Shown here piece by piece: positions 1 to 8,353 of a stretch of DNA of 14,417 nucleotides. The stretch is from an uncultured Chromatiaceae bacterium. GTDB taxonomy: Bacteria > Pseudomonadota > Gammaproteobacteria > Enterobacterales > Alteromonadaceae. The notes beneath the pieces are model-generated. The model was given only the letters and a program-made list of their open reading frames with translations. It was not told the DNA's origin and made no database searches. Within the stretch, counting starts at the first letter, position 1, and each line of letters begins with the position of its first letter. The stretch spans positions 1 to 14,417 of the forward strand of contig CAMLRA010000098.1 in the NCBI GenBank assembly GCA_946482325.1, written 5' to 3'. A program made the translations under genes and the position numbers.

Positions 1-50
1 GAACTTTGTGACTTTTTGCCTGCTAAACCACCAGATGGGTCCAGTAATAG

Positions 51-65
51 GGCCTGGCCCAGGCC
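51..65. repeat. Short GC-rich inverted repeat
   Basis: GGCCTGG and CCAGGCC face each other around a single C. It lies in the gene-free 1-150 stretch, outside the terminator at 101-128. Two plus-strand frames stay open across this stretch, but they run straight through the terminator and have no recognisable product, so I call no gene here. It could be the end of an intergenic repeat or an operator for a gene beyond the window. Function unknown. Confidence 0.4.
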
Positions 66-100
66 TGGCAAATACTGCAAGTGCAGCAGGCTGCAAAAAC

Positions 101-128
101 AGAAAAACCGGCCTCAGCCGGTTTTTCT
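101..128 (-). terminator. Rho-independent terminator of the porin/binding-protein operon
   Basis: A perfect 12-bp stem (AGAAAAACCGGC against GCCGGTTTTTCT) encloses a 4-nt loop at 113-116. It begins 22 nt past the stop of the PstS-like gene. Read on the minus strand, the right arm ends in a T-run and is followed by a second T-run. The stem is symmetrical and could also stop plus-strand transcription coming from the left. Confidence 0.85.
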
Positions 129-150
129 CAAGGTTTAACAGTCAGATTGG

Positions 151-564
151 TTAAAACTTACCAACAACTTTGACTGTCGCATCGACTGAAGCTGCATCGA
201 TATAACCAATGGCAGACGCGTCTGCAGCAACCGCAGCTTTGACATCAGCATCAGTTGCCAACTCTTTTGGCGGTGTACCCTTACCGGTAAATACCAGCTT
301 GGACCAATAAGCTTTCATCTGACTGGACGATTTGCCCAGCACTTTACTGTCAAACTCAGCACGGGCCGGCGCACTTTCCGCCAGATTTAATGGCGTAGCT
401 TTGCTGCCACTACTGAATGTTGTGCCCCGTCCGGTAAACAAACGGCTGATCTCAGCCTGGTCCAGGCTGGCCGCATTGGATGGATGTACTACCACAGCCA
501 CTTCAGCTGTGGCAACAGCCGACGATAAAACCAATGGAATAGCTACAAATTTCAACCAGTTCAT
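151..564 (-). CDS. Small exported PstS-like (PBP-like) substrate-binding protein
   Basis: This 137-residue protein has a Sec signal peptide (hydrophobic residues 6-17, likely cleavage after Ala-Thr-Ala20) and so should be periplasmic. The mature part has features of the PBP-like domain of phosphate ABC transporter binding proteins: a VVVHPSN first strand, an 'I..LF.G....F..G....P' segment, 'R..F...VLG', 'W....F.G.G..P' and a terminal 'AIGYID' strand. Full PstS proteins have about 320-350 residues and two lobes, so this is roughly one lobe. Small proteins of this type are common in marine gammaproteobacteria and are usually annotated as phosphate ABC transporter substrate-binding proteins, but no permease or ATPase is encoded nearby. 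The ATG at 564 is chosen because GGAG lies 6 nt upstream; an in-frame GTG at 576 overlaps that site. It starts 14 nt after the upstream porin gene, so it is co-transcribed. The ligand is unknown; phosphate is only a family-based guess. Confidence 0.8.
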   Translation of the reverse strand: MNWLKFVAIPLVLSSAVATAEVAVVVHPSNAASLDQAEISRLFTGRGTTFSSGSKATPLNLAESAPARAEFDSKVLGKSSSQMKAYWSKLVFTGKGTPPKELATDADVKAAVAADASAIGYIDAASVDATVKVVGKF

Positions 565-578
565 GGTTTTCTCCACTC

Positions 579-1652
579 TTAGAATACTAAATCAATACCG
601 AAGGTAATGGCTTTGCTGTCACCAGCGACCATCTGGCCGTTAATCCCATCATCGGTGACGTCGTCATACTGCACTTTAAATGCCGCAGAACTATGAAAAT
701 CCCAGCGCGCACCAACGCTGGCGGTACTGTGCATTTCAGACTCAGAATCAAAGTCGGCAAAGGAAACAAAAGGCGTCCACTGACCCATCCGATAGCCCGC
801 GGATAGCAGGTAAGTATCGAAATCACTGCCATCCAGTGTCAGACGGTTAAATTCGGTCAGCACCACCCAATTGTTATAATCAACGTTCGCCGAGATGCCG
901 GCAAACTTGCCACGCCGTGAATCATCACCGTCCCAGGTCACCTGTACACCGTTGCGATAGCGCTCGTTCTGATAGGTCATGTAAGTGAACCGCAGATCAA
1001 GCCAGTCTCGATTCAGACTCAGCACACCACCAACGATATTTTTCCAGATCTCCCGGATCGGCTGCGAGCCAAAAAATTCGGATAACAGTTTGTTTTCAGT
1101 ATCGTCTTCACGGCCGGTATAAATGTTACCGGACACAGTCCAGTCGTTGACCTGATAGTTAAACTGCGCATTAACGCCGTTGTAGTTAAAAATCTGCCAG
1201 GTGTAGTTATCGGCTGCCGGCCGGATCCACAGGTAGGCGTAGCTGACATCAAAAAAGTCAGAATAATAATACAGCGGCAATCGTTTTTTACCTGCCTGTA
1301 AGGTCCAGTGCTCGTTCAGCACATAAGACAAATAAGCCCATTCAAACTCGGCGTTAAAATCATCAGCACCGCGGCCGACCAGCTGTGCAGTGGCAGACAG
1401 ACCTTCAGTCAAATCAGCACTGATTTGCAGACCATATTTGGAATCGGGCTTAAAGCTCCAATCTTCCTCATAAAAACCCACTATCGGATAATTCGCCAGA
1501 AAGGTTGGTTCCAGTCCAAATTCCGGTACTCCCTCGCCGCTCAGCACCTTACCGCCCACAACAGATGCAAACCCGGAGATATCTACTTCGGCAACTGAGC
1601 TGGTGCTGACCAGTGCAGTACTGAAAGCTAATGCGACTAAAGACTTCTTCAT
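579..1652 (-). CDS. Porin-like outer-membrane beta-barrel protein (second of a tandem pair)
   Basis: This 357-residue protein has a signal peptide (MKKSLVALAF..., likely cleavage after Ser-Val-Ala21). The mature part has alternating amphipathic strands rich in Tyr, Trp and Asp. It ends in Phe after an 'ITFGIDLVF' strand, the usual C-terminal signal for BAM-dependent barrel insertion. It is a clear paralogue of the gene just upstream (1696-2823). Shared blocks are 'G(F)ASV.GG' at the mature N-terminus, 'L.ATAQL...GA(D/E)DF(N/D)A.F.WA(Y/F)LSY.LN', 'YYYSDFFDVSYA', 'NNWV..TE(F/Y)' and 'DFH.SAAFK.Q'. The middle of the barrel, probably loops that set selectivity, has diverged strongly. The start has GGAGG 9 nt upstream. 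No gene symbol is justified; it is a general porin-type protein by architecture. The binding-protein gene follows after 14 nt, which suggests the barrel admits the solute that protein binds. Confidence 0.8.
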   Translation of the reverse strand: MKKSLVALAFSTALVSTSSVAEVDISGFASVVGGKVLSGEGVPEFGLEPTFLANYPIVGFYEEDWSFKPDSKYGLQISADLTEGLSATAQLVGRGADDFNAEFEWAYLSYVLNEHWTLQAGKKRLPLYYYSDFFDVSYAYLWIRPAADNYTWQIFNYNGVNAQFNYQVNDWTVSGNIYTGREDDTENKLLSEFFGSQPIREIWKNIVGGVLSLNRDWLDLRFTYMTYQNERYRNGVQVTWDGDDSRRGKFAGISANVDYNNWVVLTEFNRLTLDGSDFDTYLLSAGYRMGQWTPFVSFADFDSESEMHSTASVGARWDFHSSAAFKVQYDDVTDDGINGQMVAGDSKAITFGIDLVF

Positions 1653-1695
1653 AGAGACGTTCCTCCAATCAATTCTGCTGCCTTAGGCGACAGCA

Positions 1696-2823
1696 TTAAA
1701 ATACCAAGTCAACGCCCATTGTCAGCAGACGGTCTTTTTCCAGTGTGTAGTTATCTTTTGCTGAACTCAGTTGCAGTTTAAATGCAGCTGACGGGTGGAA
1801 ATCGTAACGCAGGCCAAAACTCCAGGTGTCACGATCCGCCAGCTGGCTTTCCACCACACCCGCAACTGTGGCTAACAGCGGCACTTGCGGTGGAATAGCT
1901 TTGTAAATCGCAGACTTACTGGTGTCGTCGTCTTTTTCGTAGGAGATGTAAGGTGTCACAGCATCAAAGCGCCGGCCCACTGACACGAAGTAAGCATCGC
2001 GGTCGGCCATGTAGGAGTTTTTCACTTTCACATTGGTATATTCAGTTACAGCGACCCAGTTATTACGGTCGTAACTTAAGCCAAAGCCGAAAAAGGTGCC
2101 TTCATCTTCATTAAAATCAATTTCACGGGCGACTGCACCAAAACCAAAGGTATTGAGTGCATTAAACAGTGGAGTAAATGCCGTTGCGTTGATGGTGACA
2201 TCCGCCATGAAATAGGCGACCCGGGCACTTAACCAGTCATTTGACAATTCCCAGGAACCACCACGGATATCCTGAACTTTACTGCGGGATAATGCGCCAC
2301 TGACGGAAATATCGCCCTCATAAGCGCCATACACTAATTGGACATTGGAAGTCATGTCAGCGATTGAAGTGGAATGATACAGAGAGATACCGTCCATCGT
2401 ATCAAACTCAACATCGTAAACTGCGCGCGGTGTCCGGGCCCAGTCAAAGGCGTAACCGACGTCAAGGTAATCAGAATATTTGTAGAACGGAATACGGAAA
2501 CGGCCAGCGTTCAGACGTAAATCGTCGTTCAATTGATAGCTTAAAAAAGCCCAGGCAAATTTTGCGTCAAAATCTTCGGCACCTTTGGCCATCAGCTGTG
2601 CTGTCACGGATAATTTGTCGCCGAGATCTGACGATAGCTGCACGGCAAATAAAGATTCATTTTTGAATTCGATATCGTTGGTATAGTCGTACAACGTATC
2701 GTCATTACCGGTTGTTAAACCACCTTTGACTGATGCAAAGCCGTTAATTTTAACTTCTGCCATTGCAGCAGATGACAACAAACAAGCAGCAGAAACGCAC
2801 AATCCGATCAGAGTCTTTTTCAT
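1696..2823 (-). CDS. Porin-like outer-membrane beta-barrel protein (first of a tandem pair)
   Basis: This 375-residue protein has a signal peptide with cleavage likely after Ala-Met-Ala22. The mature part is a run of amphipathic strands ending in 'GVDLVF', with the C-terminal Phe of outer-membrane barrels. It aligns along its whole length with the next gene (579-1652), by eye at about one-third identity, so the pair comes from an old tandem duplication. It carries a hydrophobic stretch at about residues 215-235 (FTPLFNALNTFGFGAVA) and another near 312-330 (PPQVPLLATVAGVVES) that the sister lacks; these are probably loops or a constriction segment. GGAG lies 9 nt before the ATG. It is the first gene of the leftward cassette. 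The 43-nt gap to the next gene holds only a weak imperfect hairpin, so read-through is expected. Substrate unknown. Confidence 0.8.
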   Translation of the reverse strand: MKKTLIGLCVSAACLLSSAAMAEVKINGFASVKGGLTTGNDDTLYDYTNDIEFKNESLFAVQLSSDLGDKLSVTAQLMAKGAEDFDAKFAWAFLSYQLNDDLRLNAGRFRIPFYKYSDYLDVGYAFDWARTPRAVYDVEFDTMDGISLYHSTSIADMTSNVQLVYGAYEGDISVSGALSRSKVQDIRGGSWELSNDWLSARVAYFMADVTINATAFTPLFNALNTFGFGAVAREIDFNEDEGTFFGFGLSYDRNNWVAVTEYTNVKVKNSYMADRDAYFVSVGRRFDAVTPYISYEKDDDTSKSAIYKAIPPQVPLLATVAGVVESQLADRDTWSFGLRYDFHPSAAFKLQLSSAKDNYTLEKDRLLTMGVDLVF

Positions 2824-2946
2824 TCAAACAATCTCCAGACTTACAGCGATATTTTTCAACCAGCTTAGTTCACCGAAGTAAAAAAACCAGAAAATTCAGA
2901 ACTATAAATTTAAGTTCCATGAACCACGAAAAATTTTTTTGCGGAC

Positions 2947-2973
2947 TTTATATGAGAAATCAGAGACTTACAA
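2947..2973 (-). promoter_or_regulatory. Candidate sigma-70 promoter for the porin cassette
   Basis: On the minus strand, TTGTAA (2968-2973) and TATAAA (2947-2952) are separated by 15 bp, which is shorter than ideal. This would give an AT-rich leader of about 115 nt before the first porin ATG. The leader contains a small inverted repeat, GTTC-CAT-GAAC (2914-2924). No Pho box is apparent, although the cassette encodes a PstS-like protein. This is the best -10 match in the 2824-2990 gap, but it is weak. Confidence 0.3.
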
Positions 2974-2990
2974 GAATCATCTGCAGCACA

Positions 2991-3018
2991 AACAAAAAAG
3001 CCTGCAACAGCAGGCTTT
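2991..3018 (-). terminator. Rho-independent terminator of the isc operon
   Basis: A perfect 9-bp stem, AAAGCCTGC (2997-3005) against GCAGGCTTT (3010-3018), encloses a 4-nt loop. Read on the minus strand it is followed by a run of T residues. It lies 33 nt after the fdx stop, leaving no room for iscX, and separates the isc operon from the porin cassette. Confidence 0.9.
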
Positions 3019-3051
3019 GATGGCATTAAAACAGGGAAAATGTACCGAAAT

Positions 3052-3390
3052 TCAATGGCCTTCGCTGACCATGTTAATAGTGTACTTTGGAATTTCGACC
3101 ACGAGGTCAGCATCGCTGACACGAGCCTGACAGCCTAAACGCGACTCAGGTTCCAGACCCCAGGCTTTGTCCAGCATGTCCTCTTCCAGCTCGTCGCTTT
3201 CATTCAAAGAATAAAAACCCTCGCGCACGACCACATGACAAGTGGTACAGGCACAAGACTTTTCACAGGCATGCTCAATCGAAATGCCATTTTTCAGTGC
3301 CACATCGAGGATTGTCTCTCCGGCTTTGGCTTCTAACGCTGCGCCGTCCGGGCATAATTCCGGATGCGGTAAAAATATAATCTGGGGCAT
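3052..3390 (-). CDS. fdx: ISC-type [2Fe-2S] ferredoxin
   Basis: This is the adrenodoxin-like ferredoxin that supplies electrons for Fe-S cluster assembly on IscU in the cytoplasm. At 112 residues it is one longer than E. coli Fdx and nearly identical in the core. The cluster ligands are Cys42, Cys48, Cys51 and Cys87; the block HACEKSCACTTCH also has the extra Cys46 found in E. coli. The C-terminal segment 'DKAWGLEPESRL' is the hallmark of isc ferredoxins. The ATG at 3390 matches the E. coli N-terminus (MP.I..LPH..LCPDG). A longer in-frame opening to 3459 overlaps hscA and is not used. GAGG lies 6 nt before the ATG, inside the end of hscA, and one base separates the two genes, so translation is coupled. 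It is the last gene of the operon; iscX, often next, is absent. Confidence 0.97.
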   Translation of the reverse strand: MPQIIFLPHPELCPDGAALEAKAGETILDVALKNGISIEHACEKSCACTTCHVVVREGFYSLNESDELEEDMLDKAWGLEPESRLGCQARVSDADLVVEIPKYTINMVSEGH

Positions 3391-3391
3391 A

Positions 3392-5248
3392 TCAGACCTC
3401 GTCGACTTTATGACCCTGCAGTGCCAGCCGGATAGACATGTCCATCCGTCGCGCAGCAAAATCGTCGGTTAAATGATTAGTATGTTCAATTGCCGCTTTA
3501 ATCGCAGCAGTGTCTTCACCGGACGCCAGTTGCTGCAAATGATGTAATGACTGTTCAATGTGCTGTAGCTCCGCCGACGACAACAAATGCGCATCAGCAC
3601 TCAAAGCAGCACTGACCGCTTCATAGACGCGGTTTGCTTCGACCTGTTGCTCACGCAATAAGCGCAACTGCATATCTTGTTTGGCGTATAACATCGAATT
3701 TTGGATCATCTGCGCAACCTGATCGTTGCTCAGGCCATATGACGGTTTCACTTCAATCGATGCGCTGACGCCACTGGATTTTTCCTGCGCTGTGACACTG
3801 AGCAGGCCATCGGCATCAACCTGGAAGGTCACTCGAATATGCGCGCCACCGGCTGCCATCGGCGGAATACCGGTTAAATCAAAGCGCGCTAAGGAGCGAC
3901 AGTCGGCGACACCTTCCCGTTCGCCTTGCAGCACATGAATGGCCATCGCAGTCTGACCATCTTTAAAAGTGGTAAATTCCTGCGCCCTCGCCACCGGGAT
4001 CACGGTATTGCGCGGAATGATCTTTTCAACCAGACCGCCCATAGTCTCGAGGCCCAGCGACAGCGGAATAACATCCAGCAGCAAAGTGTCGCTGTCCGAT
4101 TTATTCCCGACCAGCACATTGGCCTGAATCGCAGCGCCAATAGCGACCACTTTATCCGGGTCAATCGAGGTCAGAGGTTCAGTTTCAAACAGCTCTGCCA
4201 CCGCCTGACGCACCAGCGGCACGCGGGTTGAACCACCGACCATCACCACTTTGGCCACGTCTGTGACATCAAGGCCAGCATCTCGTAGCGTCTGTTTACA
4301 AGCGCGTAAAGTACGGCGGACCAACGGCTGGATCAGGTCATCAAATTCGCTGCGGCTTAGACTGAAAGTGGTAGCCACACCAGCAACCTCCAGCTGATAG
4401 CTATAACTGTCGGTGCTGCTTAATGCTTCTTTGATTTGACGTGCCAGCTGTAATAACTGACGCAACTGCTGATGACTCAGCGCTGTGATGCCGGCTTGTT
4501 GTTTCAGGTGCAGCAGAATTTGCTGGTCAAAATCGTCACCACCCAACGCCGAATCGCCGCCGGTTGCTAAGACTTCAAACACACCACGACTTAAGCGCAA
4601 AATGGAAATATCAAAAGTGCCGCCACCTAAGTCATACACAGCGATGACACCTTCCTGGCCCGAATCCAGGCCATAGGCCAGCGCCGCAGCCGTCGGTTCA
4701 TTCAATAACCGCAGTACATTCAGACCGGCCAGCCGGGCGGCATCTTTGGTGGCCTGACGCTGCGCATCGTCAAAATAAGCCGGCACTGTGATGACCACAC
4801 CGGTCAGCTCACCGCCGAGTGTCTGACTGGCGGTATCCGCCAGCGTTGCCAATATTTCCGCCGACACTTCAACCGGGTTTTTCACGCCGGCAACGGTATC
4901 CAGCGCAACTAAGCCTTGTTGATCAACCAGCTGATACGGCAATTCCGTAGCATGTGCCAGCGTTTCCTGATAACCGCGGCCCATTAAGCGTTTGACCGAA
5001 ATAATGGTGTTGTGCGGGTCAAGCGCCGCATCGGCCAACGCTGTTTTACCGACAATGACTTTATCTGCGGTATAGCGCACCACAGATGGCACCATGTCGT
5101 CGCCATGGGCATTTTGCAGCGTCTTGGCTTCGCCGCTGCGCACAGTCGCGACTAATGAATTAGTGGTACCGAGGTCGATACCGGCGGCGAGTTTATGTTG
5201 GTGCGGGGCGGCGGTTTGGCCGGGTTCAGCAATTTGTAATAAGGCCAT
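3392..5248 (-). CDS. hscA: Hsp70-type chaperone HscA for Fe-S cluster transfer
   Basis: HscA is the specialised Hsp70 that, with HscB, uses ATP to release the [2Fe-2S] cluster from IscU by binding its LPPVK motif. It has 618 residues (E. coli 616) and begins [10 protein letters not shown] as in E. coli. The ATPase domain shows the phosphate loop [13 protein letters not shown] (residues 22-34), the second phosphate motif '[11 protein letters not shown]' and the adenosine motif '[12 protein letters not shown]'. The interdomain linker '[13 protein letters not shown]' leads to a beta-sandwich substrate domain ('[16 protein letters not shown]', '[11 protein letters not shown]') and a helical lid ending '..GHKVDEV'. 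It starts 5 nt after hscB with no clear Shine-Dalgarno, so it probably depends on translational coupling. It needs no GrpE-type exchange factor, according to knowledge of the family. Confidence 0.97.
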   Translation of the reverse strand: MALLQIAEPGQTAAPHQHKLAAGIDLGTTNSLVATVRSGEAKTLQNAHGDDMVPSVVRYTADKVIVGKTALADAALDPHNTIISVKRLMGRGYQETLAHATELPYQLVDQQGLVALDTVAGVKNPVEVSAEILATLADTASQTLGGELTGVVITVPAYFDDAQRQATKDAARLAGLNVLRLLNEPTAAALAYGLDSGQEGVIAVYDLGGGTFDISILRLSRGVFEVLATGGDSALGGDDFDQQILLHLKQQAGITALSHQQLRQLLQLARQIKEALSSTDSYSYQLEVAGVATTFSLSRSEFDDLIQPLVRRTLRACKQTLRDAGLDVTDVAKVVMVGGSTRVPLVRQAVAELFETEPLTSIDPDKVVAIGAAIQANVLVGNKSDSDTLLLDVIPLSLGLETMGGLVEKIIPRNTVIPVARAQEFTTFKDGQTAMAIHVLQGEREGVADCRSLARFDLTGIPPMAAGGAHIRVTFQVDADGLLSVTAQEKSSGVSASIEVKPSYGLSNDQVAQMIQNSMLYAKQDMQLRLLREQQVEANRVYEAVSAALSADAHLLSSAELQHIEQSLHHLQQLASGEDTAAIKAAIEHTNHLTDDFAARRMDMSIRLALQGHKVDEV

Positions 5249-5253
5249 GGCGG

Positions 5254-5778
5254 TCAGTCTTGTGTCTGCTGTGCGATAAACTCAAGTTCTTGCTCGAGTT
5301 TAAAGAAAAATTTGAGTTTGCGGATTATATCAGCCGCGGCTAAATCCTGCTCGTGAGAGTTCACGCCAAGCGCGCTGCTGAGGTTGGCCAGCAGCTGCTT
5401 TTTCTGCGCACGGATTTGCCGTTCAGCGTCGTCAATCACTGCATCCGGATCTGCGGCATGCGGGATCTCGGCCAGCAATTCACGTAGTTCCATTTGCTGC
5501 ATTAAAAATGCGGTATCGGTAAAACTGCGCTGTTCGGCGCTGATTTTGACGCCACGCAATGCCAGCAAGTGTTCGGCGCGCAACAGGGGTTGTTTCAGGC
5601 TGTGGTAACCGTCATTGATATTGGCGGCCTGTTGCACGGCCAGCATGCGGTCACGCTCAGAAGCGCTGGCAAAATTATCCGGATGGAATTGCTTTTGCAG
5701 CGCAAGATACCGGGTGCCCAACTCGGTCAGATCCACATCAAACTGCGCAGGCAGCTGAAACAGCTGGAAATAATTCAT
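5254..5778 (-). CDS. hscB: J-domain co-chaperone HscB
   Basis: HscB (Hsc20) is the J-protein that brings cluster-loaded IscU to HscA and stimulates its ATPase. It has 174 residues (E. coli 171). The J-domain spans about residues 1-75 and carries the HPD tripeptide at 32-34 ([10 protein letters not shown]). The family opening '[15 protein letters not shown]' is present. The C-terminal three-helix bundle (about 85-170) that contacts IscU includes '[12 protein letters not shown]', typical of the family. The start lies 35 nt after iscA and has no strong Shine-Dalgarno; weak initiation fits a chaperone needed at lower levels than IscU, but this is inference. Confidence 0.95.
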   Translation of the reverse strand: MNYFQLFQLPAQFDVDLTELGTRYLALQKQFHPDNFASASERDRMLAVQQAANINDGYHSLKQPLLRAEHLLALRGVKISAEQRSFTDTAFLMQQMELRELLAEIPHAADPDAVIDDAERQIRAQKKQLLANLSSALGVNSHEQDLAAADIIRKLKFFFKLEQELEFIAQQTQD

Positions 5779-5813
5779 TCAGGGCACCAATTCGCAACTA
5801 ACCGGCATTGCAC

Positions 5814-6137
5814 TTAAACTGTAAAACTCTCGCCACAACCACATTCGCCATTGACGTTCGGGTTATTAAACTGGAAGCCTTCGTTTAAGCCTTCTTTGAC
5901 AAAATCCAGCTGCGTGCCGTCGATATACACCAGGCTTTTACCATCGACGATGATTTTTAAATCGTCTTGTTCAAACACCTGATCGTCGTCGTTCAGCTCA
6001 TCAACAAATTCCAGCACATAAGCAAGGCCAGAACAGCCGGTGGTTTTCACGCCGACCCGAAGTCCCACACCTTTGCCGCGATTTGTCAGAAAACTGCGCA
6101 CCCGTTCAGCGGCTGCGCTGGTCATGGTAATGGCCAT
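5814..6137 (-). CDS. iscA: A-type Fe-S carrier IscA
   Basis: IscA binds iron or Fe-S clusters and passes [4Fe-4S] clusters to target enzymes. It has 107 residues, the same length as E. coli IscA. The three invariant cysteines are Cys35 (in TTGCSG) and Cys99/Cys101 (in GECGCGESF). The motif 'FQFNNPNV' before the C-terminal pair is typical. The ATG at 6137 has GGAG 9 nt upstream, which overlaps the iscU stop; iscU ends only 5 nt before. A second Met at codon 5 is less well placed. It is the sixth of seven genes counting back from fdx to iscU and iscS, in the usual isc order. Confidence 0.97.
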   Translation of the reverse strand: MAITMTSAAAERVRSFLTNRGKGVGLRVGVKTTGCSGLAYVLEFVDELNDDDQVFEQDDLKIIVDGKSLVYIDGTQLDFVKEGLNEGFQFNNPNVNGECGCGESFTV

Positions 6138-6142
6138 GGCGC

Positions 6143-6526
6143 TTAACTCCCGTGACGTTGCTTATAATCCGCAATCGCCGCTTTGATCGCGTCTTCCGCC
6201 AGAATCGAACAGTGAATTTTCACTGGTGGTAACGCCAGTTCCTGTGCGATGTCAGTGTTTTTGATCTGGGCTGCTTCATCCAGGCTTTTGCCTTTGACCC
6301 ATTCAGTCACCAGGCTGCTCGAGGCGATAGCGCTGCCGCAGCCATAGGTTTTGAACTTGGCATCTTCAATAATGCCCTGGTCATTGACCTTGATTTGCAA
6401 TTTCATCACGTCGCCGCACGCCGGTGCGCCAACCATGCCGGTGGCTACAGTCGGGTCATCTTTGGCAAATGCGCCGACATTGCGCGGGTTTTCGTAGTGA
6501 TCGATAACTTTGTTGCTGTATGCCAT
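6143..6526 (-). CDS. iscU: Fe-S cluster scaffold protein IscU
   Basis: IscU is the scaffold on which IscS-derived sulfur and iron are built into a [2Fe-2S] cluster. It has 127 residues (E. coli 128). All key residues are visible: Cys37, Asp39, Cys63, His105 and Cys106, plus the HscA recognition motif LPPVK at 99-103. The N-terminus '[18 protein letters not shown]' matches the family. GAGG stands 8 nt before the ATG. It lies 44 nt after iscS in the operon, the largest gap among iscR-iscA, but no convincing terminator or promoter is seen there. Confidence 0.98.
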   Translation of the reverse strand: MAYSNKVIDHYENPRNVGAFAKDDPTVATGMVGAPACGDVMKLQIKVNDQGIIEDAKFKTYGCGSAIASSSLVTEWVKGKSLDEAAQIKNTDIAQELALPPVKIHCSILAEDAIKAAIADYKQRHGS

Positions 6527-6570
6527 GATCTTTACCTCAATGCAGGTTGGGTTTGCGCCCCGCCCTGTGC

Positions 6571-7785
6571 TTAGTGAGCCACCCAGGCCACTGTATTTAA
6601 ATCAACACCGTCTTTGTACATGTCCCACAGCGGTGACATTTCACGTAATTTCGCAATGGCTTCGTGCACAATTTTAATGGTGTGGTCAATTTGTTCTGCC
6701 GTGGTGAAACGGCCAATACTGAAACGGATTGAGCTGTGCGCCAGTTCGTCAGACAAGCCCAGCGCCCGCAGTACGTAAGAAGGCTCCAAACTGGCTGAAG
6801 TACAGGCTGAACCGGAAGACACCGCGATGTCTTTGAGCGCCATAATCAGCGATTCGCCTTCGACGTAGTTAAAGCTGATATTGGTAATGCCTGGCACCCG
6901 GTGCGTGACATCGCCATTTAAAAACACCTGTTCGATATCTTTGATCCCGTCCCACAGACGTTGACGCAGCGTGGCAAAGCGTTGATTTTCTTCCGCCATT
7001 TCCAGCTTGGCGATGCGGAACGCTTCGCCCATGCCAACGATTTGGTGCGTTGGTAAAGTGCCTGAACGCATGCCACGTTCATGGCCGCCACCGTGGGTCT
7101 GAGCTTCTAAACGAATGCGGGGCTTGCGACGCACATACAGCGCGCCAATACCTTTTGGACCATAAATTTTGTGGGCTGAAAACGACATCAGGTCGACTTT
7201 CAGTGTCTGCAGGTCGATATCAACTTTACCGGCCGCTTGTGCAGAATCGACATGGAAAATAGTACCGTTGGCGCGGCATAACTCACCGATGGCAGCAACG
7301 TCCTGGATCACACCGATTTCATTGTTGACCATCATTACGCTGACGACTGTGGTGTCCGGGCGTAACGCAGCTTTGAATTTTTCCAGATCTAACAAGCCAT
7401 TCGCTTCAACATCGAGATAAGTGACTTCAAAACCTTCACGCTCTAAGGCCCGCATGGTATCCAATACCGCTTTGTGCTCGGTGCGCAACGTGATCAGGTG
7501 CTTGCCTTTTTTATGGTAAAACTGCGCAGCGCCTTTGATGGCCAGATTGTTGGATTCTGTCGCGCCAGAGGTAAATACGATTTCGCGCGGGTCAGCATTG
7601 ACCAGCTCGGCAATCTGACTACGCGCCACTTCAACCGCCTCTTCAGCCTGCCAGCCAAACCGGTGCGAGCGCGACGCCGGGTTACCAAAATCACCGTCCA
7701 TCGTCAGGTATTGCATCATTTTTTCTGCGACCCGCGGGTCAACTGGCGTTGTCGCGGCGTAATCTAAATAAATCGGTAACTTCAT
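6571..7785 (-). CDS. iscS: Cysteine desulfurase IscS
   Basis: IscS is the PLP-dependent enzyme that converts cysteine to alanine and carries the sulfur as a persulfide to IscU and to tRNA thiolation and other pathways. It has 404 residues, identical in length to E. coli IscS, with the same numbering for the PLP lysine Lys206 ([12 protein letters not shown]), His104 (TEHKAV) and the persulfide Cys328 ([14 protein letters not shown]). The start at 7785 is chosen because [20 protein letters not shown] aligns exactly with the family and GGAG lies 6 nt upstream. An in-frame opening to 7827 would overlap iscR and is rejected. It begins only 19 nt after iscR. Confidence 0.98.
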   Translation of the reverse strand: MKLPIYLDYAATTPVDPRVAEKMMQYLTMDGDFGNPASRSHRFGWQAEEAVEVARSQIAELVNADPREIVFTSGATESNNLAIKGAAQFYHKKGKHLITLRTEHKAVLDTMRALEREGFEVTYLDVEANGLLDLEKFKAALRPDTTVVSVMMVNNEIGVIQDVAAIGELCRANGTIFHVDSAQAAGKVDIDLQTLKVDLMSFSAHKIYGPKGIGALYVRRKPRIRLEAQTHGGGHERGMRSGTLPTHQIVGMGEAFRIAKLEMAEENQRFATLRQRLWDGIKDIEQVFLNGDVTHRVPGITNISFNYVEGESLIMALKDIAVSSGSACTSASLEPSYVLRALGLSDELAHSSIRFSIGRFTTAEQIDHTIKIVHEAIAKLREMSPLWDMYKDGVDLNTVAWVAH

Positions 7786-7804
7786 GCTTGGCTCCGTCTG
7801 AAGT

Positions 7805-8287
7805 CTACAACTGGCAATTGACTTCAATTTCGCTGATAGGGTGTTTTAACTGGCGGCTGTCCTGCCGCTTGGCCACGCTCTGAATTTCGTGCTGGCTGAC
7901 CAGCTCGCCCAGCGTGATCCGGGTCAAAAAGTCCTCGATGCGATGGCTTAAATCGCTCCATAAACTGTGGGTCAGACACTTGGCGCCGCCCTGACAGTCG
8001 GATTTTCCCTGACAGCGTGTCGCGTCGACAGATTCGTCGACCGCGCTAATCACTTCAGACACGCTGATTTGTTCTGCTGGTTTGCCCAACTGATAACCGC
8101 CGCCAGGTCCGCGCACACTGCTGACCAGACCCTGTTTACGCAAGCGGGCAAATAATTGTTCAAGATATGATAATGAAATTTCCTGGCGGACTGAAATATC
8201 TGCCAGCGGGACCGGTCCTGCGGCTGCGTGCAGCGCCACATCCAGCATTGCGGTGACGGCATAACGCCCTTTCGAGGTAAGTCGCAT
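7805..8287 (-). CDS. iscR: Fe-S-sensing transcription factor IscR
   Basis: IscR is an Rrf2-family regulator. With a [2Fe-2S] cluster it represses the isc operon at type 1 sites; without the cluster it still acts at type 2 sites. It has 160 residues (E. coli 162). The N-terminal winged helix begins '[20 protein letters not shown]' and includes the recognition helix '[19 protein letters not shown]' and wing '[12 protein letters not shown]'. The cluster ligands Cys92, Cys98, Cys104 and His107 are all present ([20 protein letters not shown]). The C-terminal tail is variable and ends with a TAG stop. GGAG lies 5 nt before the ATG, inside the 10-bp palindrome ACTCCGGAGT (8292-8301), which could partly hide it. 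Two matching sites lie directly upstream. Confidence 0.97.
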   Translation of the reverse strand: MRLTSKGRYAVTAMLDVALHAAAGPVPLADISVRQEISLSYLEQLFARLRKQGLVSSVRGPGGGYQLGKPAEQISVSEVISAVDESVDATRCQGKSDCQGGAKCLTHSLWSDLSHRIEDFLTRITLGELVSQHEIQSVAKRQDSRQLKHPISEIEVNCQL

Positions 8288-8321
8288 CTGAACTCCGGAG
8301 TCCGGTAAATGAATGGCGCAG

Positions 8322-8349
8322 ATTGTACATTCCTGACTGATTTAGTCAA
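8322..8349 (-). promoter_or_regulatory. isc operon promoter (PiscR)
   Basis: On the minus strand, TTGACT (8344-8349) and TACAAT (8322-8327) are separated by 16 bp. Transcription should begin near 8315, giving a leader of about 28 nt before iscR. The -35 hexamer is inside the proximal IscR site, so bound IscR would block RNA polymerase. This arrangement matches the known logic of E. coli PiscR. Confidence 0.8.
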
Positions 8350-8353
8350 GTAT
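8329..8353 (-). promoter_or_regulatory. IscR type-1-like operator, promoter-proximal
   Basis: This 25-bp element reads ATACTTGACT, then AAAT, then CAGTCAGGAAT on the minus strand. It matches the type 1 IscR consensus as I recall it (ATASYYGACTRWWWYAGTCRRSTAT) at all but one position. It covers the -35 hexamer and most of the spacer of PiscR. Confidence 0.8.

Noticed and set aside
1..138. Plus-strand open frames entering from the left edge
   Set aside because: They run through a clear terminator, have no recognisable motif, and the stretch is full of short repeats.
2824..2990. Pho box upstream of the PstS-like cassette
   Set aside because: No pair of TGTCA-type repeats is seen, so phosphate control is not supported.
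3391..3459. Longer N-terminus for fdx
   Set aside because: It overlaps hscA, and the ATG at 3390 matches the family start and has a Shine-Dalgarno.
7786..7827. Longer N-terminus for iscS
   Set aside because: It overlaps iscR, and the MKLPIYLDY start is universal in the family with GGAG at the right distance.
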